Positions 13,451 through 21,679 are shown, counted from the first letter of the stretch. The stretch is DNA of 21,679 bases from WJJR01 sp964440935 (GCA_964440935.1 CAYTTY010000052.1:1-21679), one strand, 5' to 3'. Notes: generated by a model from the letters alone, not told the origin. Made by a program: numbers and translations.

Positions 13451-15637
13451 ATGCCACGAATTCGCCTCATCATTCTTCTCGCCTTGGCCGTTGTGATGGC
13501 ACAATGCGAAACATCTGATAATGGGAGTTCCTCAATGTCCGATTCATCAACCGAACAGCAATTCACTAATCGCCTCGCCGATGAGCAGAGTCCGTATCTG
13601 CTCCAGCATGCCAACAATCCCGTCGACTGGTACCCTTGGGGTCCGGAGGCGTTTGCCAAAGCCCGGGAGGAAGACAAACCGATCTTCCTCTCGATCGGTT
13701 ACTCCACCTGCCACTGGTGTCACGTGATGGAACACGAATCCTTCGAGGATACTGCCGTCGCGCGGCTGATGAACGACGCATTCGTTTCGATCAAGGTCGA
13801 CCGCGAGGAACGACCCGACATCGACAACATCTACATGACCGTCTGCCAAATGATGACCGGTGGCGGCGGCTGGCCATTGACCGTCATCATGACACCCGAC
13901 AAAGTTCCGTTCTTCGCCGGCACCTACTTCCCCAAACAGTCCCGCGGCCAGCAAATCGGCATGCTCGATCTGATTCCGCGTGTGACGGACGTGTGGAACA
14001 ACCAGCGCGACCAAGTGCTGCAATCGGCACAGAATGTGTCTGAGGCATTGGCCCAGGGTCCGACGGCGCAGGCCGGCGACTTTCCGCCCGATTCCACGCT
14101 GCGTCTGGGATTCGACCAATTGTCGGCGCGTTACGATGAGACCCACGGCGGTTTTGGAAACGCCCCGAAGTTTCCCACCGCCCACAATTACCTGTTCCTG
14201 TTGCGATACTGGAAACGCACCGGCGATCCGCATGCGATGTTGATGGTCGAGCAATCGTTAACACAAATGCGATTGGGCGGGATGTATGATCACGTCGGCT
14301 TCGGTTTTCACCGCTACTCGACCGACAATGTGTGGCTTCTCCCCCACTTCGAGAAGATGCTCTACGATCAGGCAATGCTGACGCTGGCCTACACCGAAGC
14401 GTATCAGGCGACACGCGACAATTTGTTTAAGGATGTGACCGACGAAGTGCTCAGTTACGTGCGGCGGGATATGACTGATGACAAGGGTGGATTCTACTCG
14501 GCGGAAGATGCCGACAGCGAGGGTGAAGAGGGCAAATTTTATGTATGGAGTGAGGCGGAACTGCGCGAACTGCTGTCCGACGATGACGCCGAACTTTACA
14601 TGGATTTGTACGGGTTTGAAGCAGGCGGCAACTTCAGCGAACAGTCAACCGGCCACAAACCCGGGACCAACATCCCCCATTTGACGCAACCGTTGGGGGA
14701 GCTGGCACGATCCCGCGGGCAGGATCCCGAGGAACTGCAGGCACGTGTTGAGAGTATCCGTCAAACACTCTTCGATGCGCGCGAAAAACGCGTCCATCCG
14801 TACAAGGACGATAAGATTCTCACCGACTGGAACGGGTTGATGATTGCGGCGTTTGCCAAAGCGGGGCGGGTGTTGAATAACGACGCTTACCTCGGCACCG
14901 CACGGCACGCCGCCGACTTCGTGCTCACAGCACTGCGCAAAGACAATGGTCGATTGCTGCATCGGTATCGTAATGGCGAGGCGGGCATCGACGCGACCGC
15001 CGAGGACTACGCGTTCTTCATCTGGGGACTGTTGGAGTTGTACGAATCGACATTTGAAATCGACTACCTCGAGATCGCGATCGCGCTCAACAACGATTTC
15101 GTTCAGCACTTTTGGGATGAGCAGGATGGCGGTTTCTACCTCACCGCCGACGACGCCGAAGAACTGATCTCGCGTCCGAAGGAAGTCTATGATGGCGCGA
15201 TTCCATCCGCCAATTCGGTGGCGTTGCTCAATCTCGTCCGCCTCGGACGTATCACCGCCAACTCCGAGCTGGAAACGAAGGCGCACAAGCTGGGCAAAGC
15301 GTTCGGCCAGACCGTGTCGAAGGCCCCAATGGCACACGCCATGATGCTGGTCGGCTTGGATTTCATCGTCGGCCCCTCACGCGAAATCGTCATCGCCGGC
15401 GATCCCAAAGCCAACGATACGCAAGCGATGCTGACTGCCCTCTGGTCCCGCTTCGAGCCCAACAAGGTAGTCGTCATGCGTCCGATCGGCGACGGCTCGA
15501 AGATCGCAAAAATCGCTGAATACACCGAAGGCCAACACAGTCTCGACGGCAAGGCGACGGCCTATGTCTGCCAGAACTACGCCTGCCAATTGCCAACGAC
15601 TGATCCCGGCAAAATGCTGGAGTTGATCGCGCAGTAG
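13451..15637 (+). CDS. YyaL/DUF255 thioredoxin-domain protein
   Basis: The protein has the family hallmark N-terminal thioredoxin-like domain: RLADEQSPYLLQHANNPVDW, then YSTCHWCHVMEHESF with C87-H-W-C90, GGWPLTVIMTP and FFAGTYFP. A long alpha/alpha-barrel-like C-terminal half resembles six-hairpin glycosidase folds. The length (728 aa) fits the family, which is known in bacteria (YyaL) and animals (SPATA20); the substrate is unclear. From ATG 13451 the protein begins with MPRIRLIILLALAVVMAQC, a lipoprotein-like signal, though Gln before the Cys is unusual for a lipobox. A second ATG at 13535 (MSDSSTEQQ) has GGGAG 7 nt upstream and would give a 700-aa cytosolic form. The longer start is kept because the hydrophobic segment and the following Ser-rich linker look genuine. 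Confidence 0.88.
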   Translation: MPRIRLIILLALAVVMAQCETSDNGSSSMSDSSTEQQFTNRLADEQSPYLLQHANNPVDWYPWGPEAFAKAREEDKPIFLSIGYSTCHWCHVMEHESFEDTAVARLMNDAFVSIKVDREERPDIDNIYMTVCQMMTGGGGWPLTVIMTPDKVPFFAGTYFPKQSRGQQIGMLDLIPRVTDVWNNQRDQVLQSAQNVSEALAQGPTAQAGDFPPDSTLRLGFDQLSARYDETHGGFGNAPKFPTAHNYLFLLRYWKRTGDPHAMLMVEQSLTQMRLGGMYDHVGFGFHRYSTDNVWLLPHFEKMLYDQAMLTLAYTEAYQATRDNLFKDVTDEVLSYVRRDMTDDKGGFYSAEDADSEGEEGKFYVWSEAELRELLSDDDAELYMDLYGFEAGGNFSEQSTGHKPGTNIPHLTQPLGELARSRGQDPEELQARVESIRQTLFDAREKRVHPYKDDKILTDWNGLMIAAFAKAGRVLNNDAYLGTARHAADFVLTALRKDNGRLLHRYRNGEAGIDATAEDYAFFIWGLLELYESTFEIDYLEIAIALNNDFVQHFWDEQDGGFYLTADDAEELISRPKEVYDGAIPSANSVALLNLVRLGRITANSELETKAHKLGKAFGQTVSKAPMAHAMMLVGLDFIVGPSREIVIAGDPKANDTQAMLTALWSRFEPNKVVVMRPIGDGSKIAKIAEYTEGQHSLDGKATAYVCQNYACQLPTTDPGKMLELIAQ

Positions 15638-15655
15638 GTGCAGCGGTGTGTGGGG

Positions 15656-15704
15656 TGCCCCACCGCTTGCGGTGGGATTAGATTGTCCGGAGACAATCCA
15701 ATAC
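15656..15704 (+). repeat. direct repeat unit A, copy 1
   Basis: A TGCCCCACCGCTTGCGGTGG hairpin is followed by ATTGTCC-GG-AGACAATCCAATAC, itself containing ATTGTC/GACAAT. A close copy lies at 16038-16089, and an inverted partial copy (CCCACCGCAGGCGGTGGGGCA) at about 16142-16162. Confidence 0.75.
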
Positions 15705-15850
15705 GTTCGTCTGCATTGAACTTTCAGCACATCGTAGCTCAGGAGCACGGCGCGTCTGTCGCAATAGCGATCTTCAACAGCCGTAACTGCGCCGGGCTCC
15801 TGAGAACCACGTCTCGGTATGACCCGGGGTGCCTCACCGTCACAACCCAA

Positions 15851-15985
15851 GCCCCGTAGGGGCGACACGATTACGCGCATGCGCCGATCAAATGTGTCGC
15901 CCCAATGGGGCTCTTGGTTTCTTCGCGTAATCGATCACCGGGCGTAAGCCCGGTGCTACATTGTGTCGCCCTTCGGGCTTTAATG
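15851..15985. repeat. dispersed GC-hairpin repeat (copy 3)
   Basis: This holds GCCCCGTAGGGGCGACACGA, TGTGTCGCCCCAATGGGGC, CACCGGGCGTAAGCCCGGTG and TGTGTCGCCCTTCGGGC. These are the same kinds of units as at 4768-4860, and the GCGACACGA/TGTGTCGC parts also form an inverted pair. Confidence 0.7.
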
Positions 15986-16037
15986 CAACCATGTGCTGAA
16001 TGTGTGTCTATCCGGGGTATCCCACGCCGGGATGCCG

Positions 16038-16089
16038 AGGTGCCCCGCCGCTTGCGGTGGGTTCAAATTGTCCAGAGACAATCCAATAC
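16038..16089 (+). repeat. direct repeat unit A, copy 2
   Basis: TGCCCCGCCGCTTGCGGTGG followed by TTCAAATTGTCCAGAGACAATCCAATAC matches the unit at 15656-15704, with a few substitutions and a short length difference in the middle. Confidence 0.75.
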
Positions 16090-16246
16090 ATGACGTCTGA
16101 CACGAGTGAATCCAACGGCACTACGACGGGATGATAATCCAAACCCACCGCAGGCGGTGGGGCACCCGCTCTTAAGTCCCGTCTCTGCTCAGAAACCCCT
16201 TGCCAACACACCGACCGCTCCTACTGTTTGATAAATAGCAAGACCT

Positions 16247-16260
16247 CAGACGGGAGTCTG
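16247..16260 (+). promoter_or_regulatory. hairpin holding the cstA Shine-Dalgarno in its loop
   Basis: CAGAC (16247-16251) pairs with GTCTG (16256-16260), leaving GGGA in the loop. GGGAG is the ribosome site, 9 nt before the GTG start at 16266. A GGA in a hairpin loop at the Shine-Dalgarno is the layout of CsrA/RsmA targets, and E. coli cstA is a known CsrA target. Whether this organism has CsrA cannot be seen here. Confidence 0.45.
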
Positions 16261-16265
16261 CCGTT

Positions 16266-17933
16266 GTGAATACTGTTATCATTGCCGTTGTCGGCTTGGC
16301 CTGGCTGTACTTTGCGTACCGTTGGTATGCGCGGCGCATCGATCAGCGTATCATCCAGCCCGATGACTCGCGGCCGACACCGGGGACTGAGGTCAACGAC
16401 AACCGCGACTATGTTCCCACCCGGCCGCTGGTCCTGTTCGGACACCATTTTTCGTCGATTGCCGGCGCCGGTCCAATTGTCGGCCCCATTCTCGCACTCG
16501 CCCTGTTTGGTTGGCTGCCCGCATTGATCTGGATTCTGGTCGGATCGGTGTTTGTTGGTGCGGTGCACGATTACACCGCGCTGATGGTCTCGATCCGGCA
16601 TCGGGGTGTCTCGATTGTTGAGATCGCCGGCACGGCAATCTCCAATACCGCCCGCTGGGTCCTCTCGGCGTTTGTCTGGTTTGCGCTGGTGCTGGTGCAG
16701 GCGGTCTTTGCCGTGTTGTGCGCACAGACATTGACTGAAAAACCGGAAATCGTCATTCCCACGCTGGGAGTTGTCGCATTGGCGATCCTGTTTGGCGCCG
16801 GTGTCTACAAACGCATGCTCAACTTTTCGGTCGGTACCGTTCTGGCATTGGCGGCAATGGTCGCATTGCTCTTCATCGGTCAACGGTTTCCCATCGAAGC
16901 ATCATACAATGTTTGGCTGGTGGTCTTCATCGGGTATGCATTTATTGCGGCGATCCTTCCGGTCTGGGTGCTGCTGCAACCGCGCGACTACCTGTCTGTG
17001 TACATACTGCTCGCAGGAATGGTGCTCGGCTTCGGCGGACTATTCGTCTTCCATCCCAATTTCACCGCACCCGCCTTGCACGCGGTCTCGAGTACACAGG
17101 GACCGATTTGGCCGATGCTGTTTATTGTCGTCGCCTGCGGAGCCGCGTCGGGCTTTCACTGTCTTGTCTCCAGTGGCACAACCGCGAAGCAACTGAACCG
17201 CGAGTCGGATGGACGGAAAATTGCGTTTGGCGGCATGCTGACTGAGGGCGCACTGGCGATGCTCGTTGTGCTGATCATCGGTGGCGCGTTGTACTGGCAG
17301 GAGGCCCCATCGGCCGCGCTGTCCGGATTTGTCTTTCAGGACTTGCTTGGACAGAGCGCCAATATCGCGTTCGGTACGGCGCTGGGACGCGTCATGGGAA
17401 GTCTCGGCATCCCCATCGCCATCGGGACCGCATTCGGCGTGTTGATGCTGAATGCATTCATCCTGACCACCCTCGACACAACCGTCCGTATCTCACGATA
17501 CATTGTGCAGGAAACCGCCGGACAAAAGGTCGCATTCTTCCGGAACCCGTATGTGGCGGCCGGTTCGGGTCTCGTTTTAGCGTTCTACTTCTGCATCGGC
17601 GGCAACTGGAAGATCATCTGGCCGCTGTTCGGCGCATCGAATCAGTTGGTCGCAGCACTGGCGCTGATGGTGGTCACCGCGTACTTCATCGCCATCAAAC
17701 GCCCGACGATCTACACGTTCCTCCCGGCGATCTTCATGGTAATCACGACGGAAGCCGCGCTGATCTATCAGTTGTTCTGGATCTTCCTGCCCGACGGCAA
17801 GTGGCTGCTCAGCGTGGTGGCGATTTTCCTGATGCTATTAGGATTAATGGTGACGTACGAAGTGTTTCGGAAATTCCGGATGGCGTTCGGCAATGGTCGC
17901 CAAGTTGCCCGCGATGTGGCTCCTCAATCCTGA
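16266..17933 (+). CDS. cstA: CstA-family carbon starvation transporter
   Basis: This is a 555-aa integral membrane protein of the CstA family, which takes up peptides or pyruvate in starving cells. Family segments are RPLVLFGHHFSSIAGAGPIV near residues 53-72, then VGAVHDY, FHCLVSSGTTAKQL and WPLFGASNQLVAALAL. Many hydrophobic helices span the whole length. It is shorter than E. coli CstA (about 700 aa), in line with the shorter family branch. The start is GTG 16266, with GGGAG 9 nt upstream inside a small hairpin. It converges with the ammonia-lyase gene; the stop codons are 7 bp apart. Confidence 0.93.
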   Translation: MNTVIIAVVGLAWLYFAYRWYARRIDQRIIQPDDSRPTPGTEVNDNRDYVPTRPLVLFGHHFSSIAGAGPIVGPILALALFGWLPALIWILVGSVFVGAVHDYTALMVSIRHRGVSIVEIAGTAISNTARWVLSAFVWFALVLVQAVFAVLCAQTLTEKPEIVIPTLGVVALAILFGAGVYKRMLNFSVGTVLALAAMVALLFIGQRFPIEASYNVWLVVFIGYAFIAAILPVWVLLQPRDYLSVYILLAGMVLGFGGLFVFHPNFTAPALHAVSSTQGPIWPMLFIVVACGAASGFHCLVSSGTTAKQLNRESDGRKIAFGGMLTEGALAMLVVLIIGGALYWQEAPSAALSGFVFQDLLGQSANIAFGTALGRVMGSLGIPIAIGTAFGVLMLNAFILTTLDTTVRISRYIVQETAGQKVAFFRNPYVAAGSGLVLAFYFCIGGNWKIIWPLFGASNQLVAALALMVVTAYFIAIKRPTIYTFLPAIFMVITTEAALIYQLFWIFLPDGKWLLSVVAIFLMLLGLMVTYEVFRKFRMAFGNGRQVARDVAPQS

Positions 17934-17940
17934 AGTTGTG

Positions 17941-19128
17941 CTAGCCATTCGATTGCGCCTGCGCTGTATCCCCTTCGGTATTCAGCACCAGTACCGTAGA
18001 CTCACTCGACAGGTTCAGATGTTCGGCCAGCGGGCGCAGCGTTTCCCTTTCCAATAAGGCCATCAACCCCGCCAACCCCGCAGCTCCCGATTCCCCGGTA
18101 TCGATGACGGGATCATTACCCAACGGATGTCGCAGCGCCTTCATTGCACGCCGACTGTCCTCATCGCCAATAGAAACACACGAATCAAACGTGCTGCGAA
18201 TGATCGGCCAGGCAACTGTGGACGGTGTCCCGCAGTTCAGCCCCGCCATGATTGTTTGACCATCACCCCGAGCCGTGACCGGTTGGCCTTCGCGCGACTG
18301 TATCGATTCGAGCAGGCACGCCGCAGCCTCTGACTCCACAGAGACGAGCTTCGGCTGTACCTTCGCATCTCCCTGTCGATAGTACCAACCCGCCGCTGAT
18401 GCCAGAGCACCCACTCCGCCCTGCACAAAGACAACATCAGGACGCTTTTCTGACTGCACGTCGATCTCACGAAACATCGTCAGGTAACCTGCCGCAATCC
18501 ATCGGGGGATTTCCGTGTATCCCGGCCACGCCGTATCGGAGATGATCTGCCAGCCGTTGTCCGTCGCCGCCTGTGCCATTGCACACACGGTGGCATCATA
18601 GTCGCCATCGACAATGATGACATCCGCGCCTTCTGATTCGATCGCTTCCACCCGTGCGTTCACGGAGCCATGCGGCATGAAGATCACGGCCCGTTGCCCC
18701 AGTTGACGCGCCACCCATGCGACACCACGGCCGTGATTGCCGTCGGTTGCAGTACACAATGTGTACTGCGGCAGACCATCCGGCAGAGCCTGGGAATAGA
18801 ACGTCGACGGATCGGGCGCAGCCCCGCCTCGCTGAACGATGTCCTCTCGGAGAAACCGATACACCGCATACGATGCGCCCAGCGCCTTGAACGCTCGCAG
18901 GCCAAATCGGTGCGATTCGTCTTTCACTATGAGACGCTTCACGCCGAGCCGATTTGCGCACCTGGGAAGCTCAACGAGCGGAGTGGGAGTGTATGCGGGG
19001 ATGGATCGGTGGAGTGGCTCAATGTCATGATGAGTAAAGGCAGCAACCGACGACTTGTCGATTTCCGGCGGGGTCTGACGGTAGAGATTGAGAGCGTAAC
19101 GGCACACAAACAGCAATCTATGCCGCAT
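17941..19128 (-). CDS. diaminopropionate ammonia-lyase-like PLP enzyme
   Basis: This 395-aa fold-type II PLP enzyme resembles diaminopropionate ammonia-lyase (YgeX/DpaL), which degrades 2,3-diaminopropionate to pyruvate and ammonia. The family entry AYTPTPLVELP is followed by VKDESHRFGLRAFKALGASY, with Lys81 as the likely PLP lysine. TATDGNHGRGVAW and the phosphate-binding VQGGVGALAS follow, then GLNCGTPS and DTGESGAAGL. The known substrate range of the family also includes serine and threonine, so the exact substrate is inferred. No Shine-Dalgarno is clear at the ATG, and the first 30 residues are poorly conserved, so the start is tentative. It is convergent with cstA. Confidence 0.85.
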   Translation of the reverse strand: MRHRLLFVCRYALNLYRQTPPEIDKSSVAAFTHHDIEPLHRSIPAYTPTPLVELPRCANRLGVKRLIVKDESHRFGLRAFKALGASYAVYRFLREDIVQRGGAAPDPSTFYSQALPDGLPQYTLCTATDGNHGRGVAWVARQLGQRAVIFMPHGSVNARVEAIESEGADVIIVDGDYDATVCAMAQAATDNGWQIISDTAWPGYTEIPRWIAAGYLTMFREIDVQSEKRPDVVFVQGGVGALASAAGWYYRQGDAKVQPKLVSVESEAAACLLESIQSREGQPVTARGDGQTIMAGLNCGTPSTVAWPIIRSTFDSCVSIGDEDSRRAMKALRHPLGNDPVIDTGESGAAGLAGLMALLERETLRPLAEHLNLSSESTVLVLNTEGDTAQAQSNG

Positions 19129-19164
19129 GTGCGTTGAGACAATGGGAAAGGATCAGGGGGTTGG

Positions 19165-20202
19165 CTACGCGTCGTTCGGACGATCGGCATTACACCGCGC
19201 GCAGTATGACTCTGTCCCCGGATTCACCCGCCCACACGAGCACTTCCAGTAGGCGCCGGTATTGGCCGGACCGCCGGGAGCCACGTCGGGATGCTCGTGT
19301 CCCGAACCCTGCACCTGTGCGTTCTGGTAGTAGAACGATTCCGGCACATTCATCAACTCCTCCGGCGTTGGCGATGAATCGCCGGTCGGGAGCGGGCCGG
19401 ATTCCGACAGCTTGGCGGGCGTGAGGGGCGGTGGGCCGGCCGCAGGCATCGGTTGCGTTGCCTCGTCCCGTTGACTTTGAGGCCGCGTGGGATGCCGACG
19501 GACAATCTCGTCATCCGCATCGGAACCGCGCCTGAAGAACATCAGCAGTAGTAACAGCGCGACCACGCCACCACCATACCACCAATACGAAAACGGCTTG
19601 CTCGTGTACACCGGCGTGGCGGTGCTGCCGGTGTATGCGAGTGTCGGCATAATGAGATCGAATTGCGTCTCCCAGGCGCTGAACACGCCATCGGCGGCGG
19701 CACAACGGATGGCATACAGGTGCTGGCGGTCCTGCTTGTCGCGCACGATCATTCCGCGCAGCCAGTTGGTCAAACTCGTGTGGCCATTGGGCAACGTACT
19801 GCTGTAGAAGATCTCGAACTCAATCTGATCATTGGTCGCCTCGTAACGGGAATTTGTGATGGTTACACCCGACCGACCAGCATTGGACATCGCAGCGATC
19901 TGGCTCGCCAGTTTCGGCCAATGCTTCGCCAATTCACCGACTGAACTGATCACATCCCGCGGCGGAAGGGCCTGATGCAGTAGCAACGCAATGACCGTGC
20001 CCTCACCATTTGAGAACAGCGCGACGCCGTTCTCATGTGCCGGATGATTGCGCAACTCCCAACTGCCATCGGGACGGGCAAAGGTCACATCATGCAGATG
20101 GCTGGTATAGACGTTTCCGCGCATCTCGGCAGATACCGGCGTCACGATCAACAGGACATACAGGGCCAAGGCCCCGATAGCTGGTCGAATGCGATAACTC
20201 AT
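19165..20202 (-). CDS. membrane protein with signal peptide and C-terminal RanBP2-like zinc finger
   Basis: This 345-aa protein has no recognised family. It has an N-terminal signal peptide (ALALYVLLIVTPVSA, cut near 25), an exported domain of about 180 residues, and a transmembrane helix (207-223, YWWYGGGVVALLLLLMF) followed by RRGSD. A Pro-rich linker then leads to WKCSCGRVNPGTESYCARC (C321, C323, C334, C337). The W-x-C-x-C-x3-N-x6-C-x2-C pattern fits a RanBP2-type zinc finger and would be cytoplasmic if the helix spans once. GGGGGA lies 3 nt before the ATG. It is upstream of, and in the opposite direction to, nothing obvious; the terminase gene follows on the same strand 68 bp away on the 5' side. 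Confidence 0.72.
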   Translation of the reverse strand: MSYRIRPAIGALALYVLLIVTPVSAEMRGNVYTSHLHDVTFARPDGSWELRNHPAHENGVALFSNGEGTVIALLLHQALPPRDVISSVGELAKHWPKLASQIAAMSNAGRSGVTITNSRYEATNDQIEFEIFYSSTLPNGHTSLTNWLRGMIVRDKQDRQHLYAIRCAAADGVFSAWETQFDLIMPTLAYTGSTATPVYTSKPFSYWWYGGGVVALLLLLMFFRRGSDADDEIVRRHPTRPQSQRDEATQPMPAAGPPPLTPAKLSESGPLPTGDSSPTPEELMNVPESFYYQNAQVQGSGHEHPDVAPGGPANTGAYWKCSCGRVNPGTESYCARCNADRPNDA

Positions 20203-20270
20203 TGATCCCCCAGTAGTTCCCTTCTATCGAAGTATCGGCCCCGACCGTCTCACTCTTGAACTATAATGTC

Positions 20271-21611
20271 CTACCACCGCCCGAGACGGAAGGGGGGCAT
20301 GAGAATACGCCCGGTCTGATCGCGGCCCAGCCAGATCGCCAATGCGAGGGCGAATACGGCATCACAGTGCGTATTGTCTTCCCACGTGAATTCACGCAGT
20401 TCTCCGGCCAGACTCCAATACTCGCCTGAGGATGTGGTGATTTCCACATTGGGACAGGCGATCTGTCCGTTGGCAAAGGACTGCTCAAGCGCAGCGATCA
20501 GCTCGTTCTTCGCCCGTCCGCCCCGCTCGCCGAAATTGAACCCGCTTGCACCGATGTCCTGGAGCTCCGCCAGCACCACGTCGCCCAATCCGGTCGCATC
20601 GATAATGGTGCGTCCACCGTATCGGCGGTGCCGATTGCGAATCGTCTCATACACCGCCGGCCACGAGCGTTGCTGAAACCGCTCAAACGCGACCACCTGA
20701 TGCGGATGCACGGAAACGTCGAGCGTCACACCGACTGTCCACGTGCGCTTGCGTGCCAAATCCCACCCGTGGATGTAACGGTGTCCGGGCTTGGGCGACT
20801 GTAACCCGCTTGTGCGTGCCAACGCGTAACGAATTTGCTCTTCGGTCAACACTTCATTGCCGCAATCGACAAACCGCCCTTCGATGTTCTGGGCCCGTCG
20901 ATTTGGCGAGAGACGTTGTATGGTGCGCTCAAGAAAGTCGGATGGAATGTGCGGATTATCGCGGGAATCGCCGCGTTGCACATAGCCCAGCGATGGCCGC
21001 GATGCCAGCGTTAGCGCTTTGCGATAAAACCAGTTCTTGCCGCTTGGCGTTGACGTGTAGTCGATCTGCCCCGCTCGGTCAACAACACGCATCGCCAACA
21101 CCTCTTCGACCACTTCCTCGGGATTCGGCTCGAAGGCGGCTTCGTCGAATGTCACAAAGTCGAAGTCATGTCCCAGAAGATACTCACCGCGACGTTGGCT
21201 TGACCGCGCCCACATCACCGAACCGTTGGTAAGACACAGATACGGGAACGGCGTGCGAATCAAATCGGCGATGAACCGTTCGGCGTGGGGATGTTGTCGC
21301 AGTAAACGAACCGTCTCGTTGAAGATGATGCGGGCCTGATCGAGTGTAATCGACACATTGACCGCAACGTATCGTCCGGTACGATCATGGCGCGGACTGC
21401 GAACTTGGAAGAGACACCGATGGGCAAACTTGATCGCCTGTACAAGCGATTTTCCCCAACGGTTGCCGGTATGAAGGAGGTTTTCGGGACAGTGAGATTC
21501 GCGCAGCCACAGTTCCTGCGCCGGGTGAGGATCAATACCGAGAAACTCGCGGGCGAAGTAAACAGGATCGCCGATGGCTTGACGCCACGGCGAACGGTGG
21601 ATGGCGGGCAT
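20271..21611 (-). CDS. terL: phage-type terminase large subunit
   Basis: This 446-aa protein carries both terminase domains. The ATPase has Walker A GNRWGKS (49-55) and Walker B FVTFDEA with D156 and E157, followed by the coupling segment YTSTPSG (185-191). The RuvC/RNase H-like nuclease has D284 in GWDLA, D338 in IIDATG and D417 in CDAVFALALA. It packages DNA in tailed phages and gene transfer agents. No portal, capsid or tail gene is in the window. The nearest candidate partners, the sigma-like and RHH-like genes (8413-9167), are 11 kb away. The N-terminus has no Shine-Dalgarno, and the upstream 17-bp repeat starts 28 bp before the ATG. Confidence 0.88.
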   Translation of the reverse strand: MPAIHRSPWRQAIGDPVYFAREFLGIDPHPAQELWLRESHCPENLLHTGNRWGKSLVQAIKFAHRCLFQVRSPRHDRTGRYVAVNVSITLDQARIIFNETVRLLRQHPHAERFIADLIRTPFPYLCLTNGSVMWARSSQRRGEYLLGHDFDFVTFDEAAFEPNPEEVVEEVLAMRVVDRAGQIDYTSTPSGKNWFYRKALTLASRPSLGYVQRGDSRDNPHIPSDFLERTIQRLSPNRRAQNIEGRFVDCGNEVLTEEQIRYALARTSGLQSPKPGHRYIHGWDLARKRTWTVGVTLDVSVHPHQVVAFERFQQRSWPAVYETIRNRHRRYGGRTIIDATGLGDVVLAELQDIGASGFNFGERGGRAKNELIAALEQSFANGQIACPNVEITTSSGEYWSLAGELREFTWEDNTHCDAVFALALAIWLGRDQTGRILMPPFRLGRW

Positions 21612-21638
21612 AGTAAATCAGCTGGGGAGGGCGAGGCT

Positions 21639-21655
21639 CCATACGCGCTAACTTA
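21639..21655 (-). repeat. 17-bp repeat, right copy of an inverted pair
   Basis: The minus strand reads TAAGTTAGCGCGTATGG, identical to 39-55, followed by GAGCCTCGCCCTCCCC, which is a common kind of intergenic motif. It lies just upstream of the terminase start. Confidence 0.7.
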
Positions 21656-21679
21656 GTGTGGCGGAGTTATCGGTTGATA

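Larger units (their letters stand above)
15638..16265. other. repeat-rich intergenic region upstream of cstA
   Basis: No gene is seen in these 628 bp. The content is mostly inverted and direct repeats: two copies of a TGCCCC...GCTTGCGGTGGG...GACAATCCAATAC unit (15656-15704 and 16038-16089), a partial inverted copy (16126-16164), and a third string of the GC-hairpin family (15851-15985). The cstA hairpin and ribosome site lie at the right end. Confidence 0.6.

Noticed and set aside
1..21679. tRNA or rRNA genes
   Set aside because: GTTCGAATC-like strings occur only inside coding genes (for example in cmk), and no cloverleaf or rRNA-like segment was recognised by eye.

Overview
The window looks like a chromosomal fragment of an uncultured bacterium, probably of the FCB-type candidate phyla (Zixibacteria-like). 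That placement is an inference. It rests on two secreted proteins with C-terminal dockerin-type calcium-loop repeats, GC-rich coding sequence, hairpin-rich dispersed intergenic repeats, and ordinary bacterial housekeeping genes (cmk, plsC, cstA). No rRNA or tRNA gene was recognised.

The main item is a compact class 2 CRISPR locus at the left end (about 1-2840). A Cas12g effector (type V-G) carries the complete RuvC triad D552/E683/D774 and a four-Cys zinc ribbon. It is followed by a promoter (TTGACA, 16 nt, TATAGA), a predicted tracrRNA with an 18-bp anti-repeat, and a minimal array of three identical 36-bp repeats with two 30-bp spacers. No cas1, cas2 or cas4 is present. Spacer 2 is an exact tandem duplication of a 15-mer. 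Each copy can pair (12 bp, one bulge) with the anti-repeat of the locus's own tracrRNA. Characterised Cas12g is RNA-guided and cleaves RNA, so this suggests either self-regulation or a spacer derived from repeat-like sequence.

Region by region: 3012-4378 (minus) holds a cmk-plsC pair convergent with the CRISPR locus. 4379-5112 is a repeat-rich gap. 5113-7879 (minus) is a thiolase, SDR, enoyl-CoA hydratase/isomerase operon of acyl-CoA metabolism. 7880-8412 is a hairpin-containing gap. 8413-9167 (plus) encodes a sigma-region-4-like HTH protein overlapping a small ribbon-helix-helix-like protein. 9169-11205 (minus) and 11475-13226 (plus) are divergent secreted proteins, a beta-propeller protein and a subtilisin-like protease, both ending in dockerin-type repeats. 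13451-15637 (plus) is a YyaL/DUF255 thioredoxin-domain protein. 15638-16265 is another repeat-rich gap. 16266-17933 (plus) is cstA with a hairpin around its ribosome site, convergent with a diaminopropionate ammonia-lyase-like gene (minus). 19165-20202 (minus) is a membrane protein with a RanBP2-like zinc finger. 20271-21611 (minus) is an isolated phage-type terminase large subunit.

A 17-bp sequence occurs in inverted orientation at the two ends of the window (39-55 and 21639-21655), just upstream of the first and last genes. The cas12g, sigma-like and terminase genes form the accessory or mobile-flavoured part; the rest is metabolism and cell envelope.
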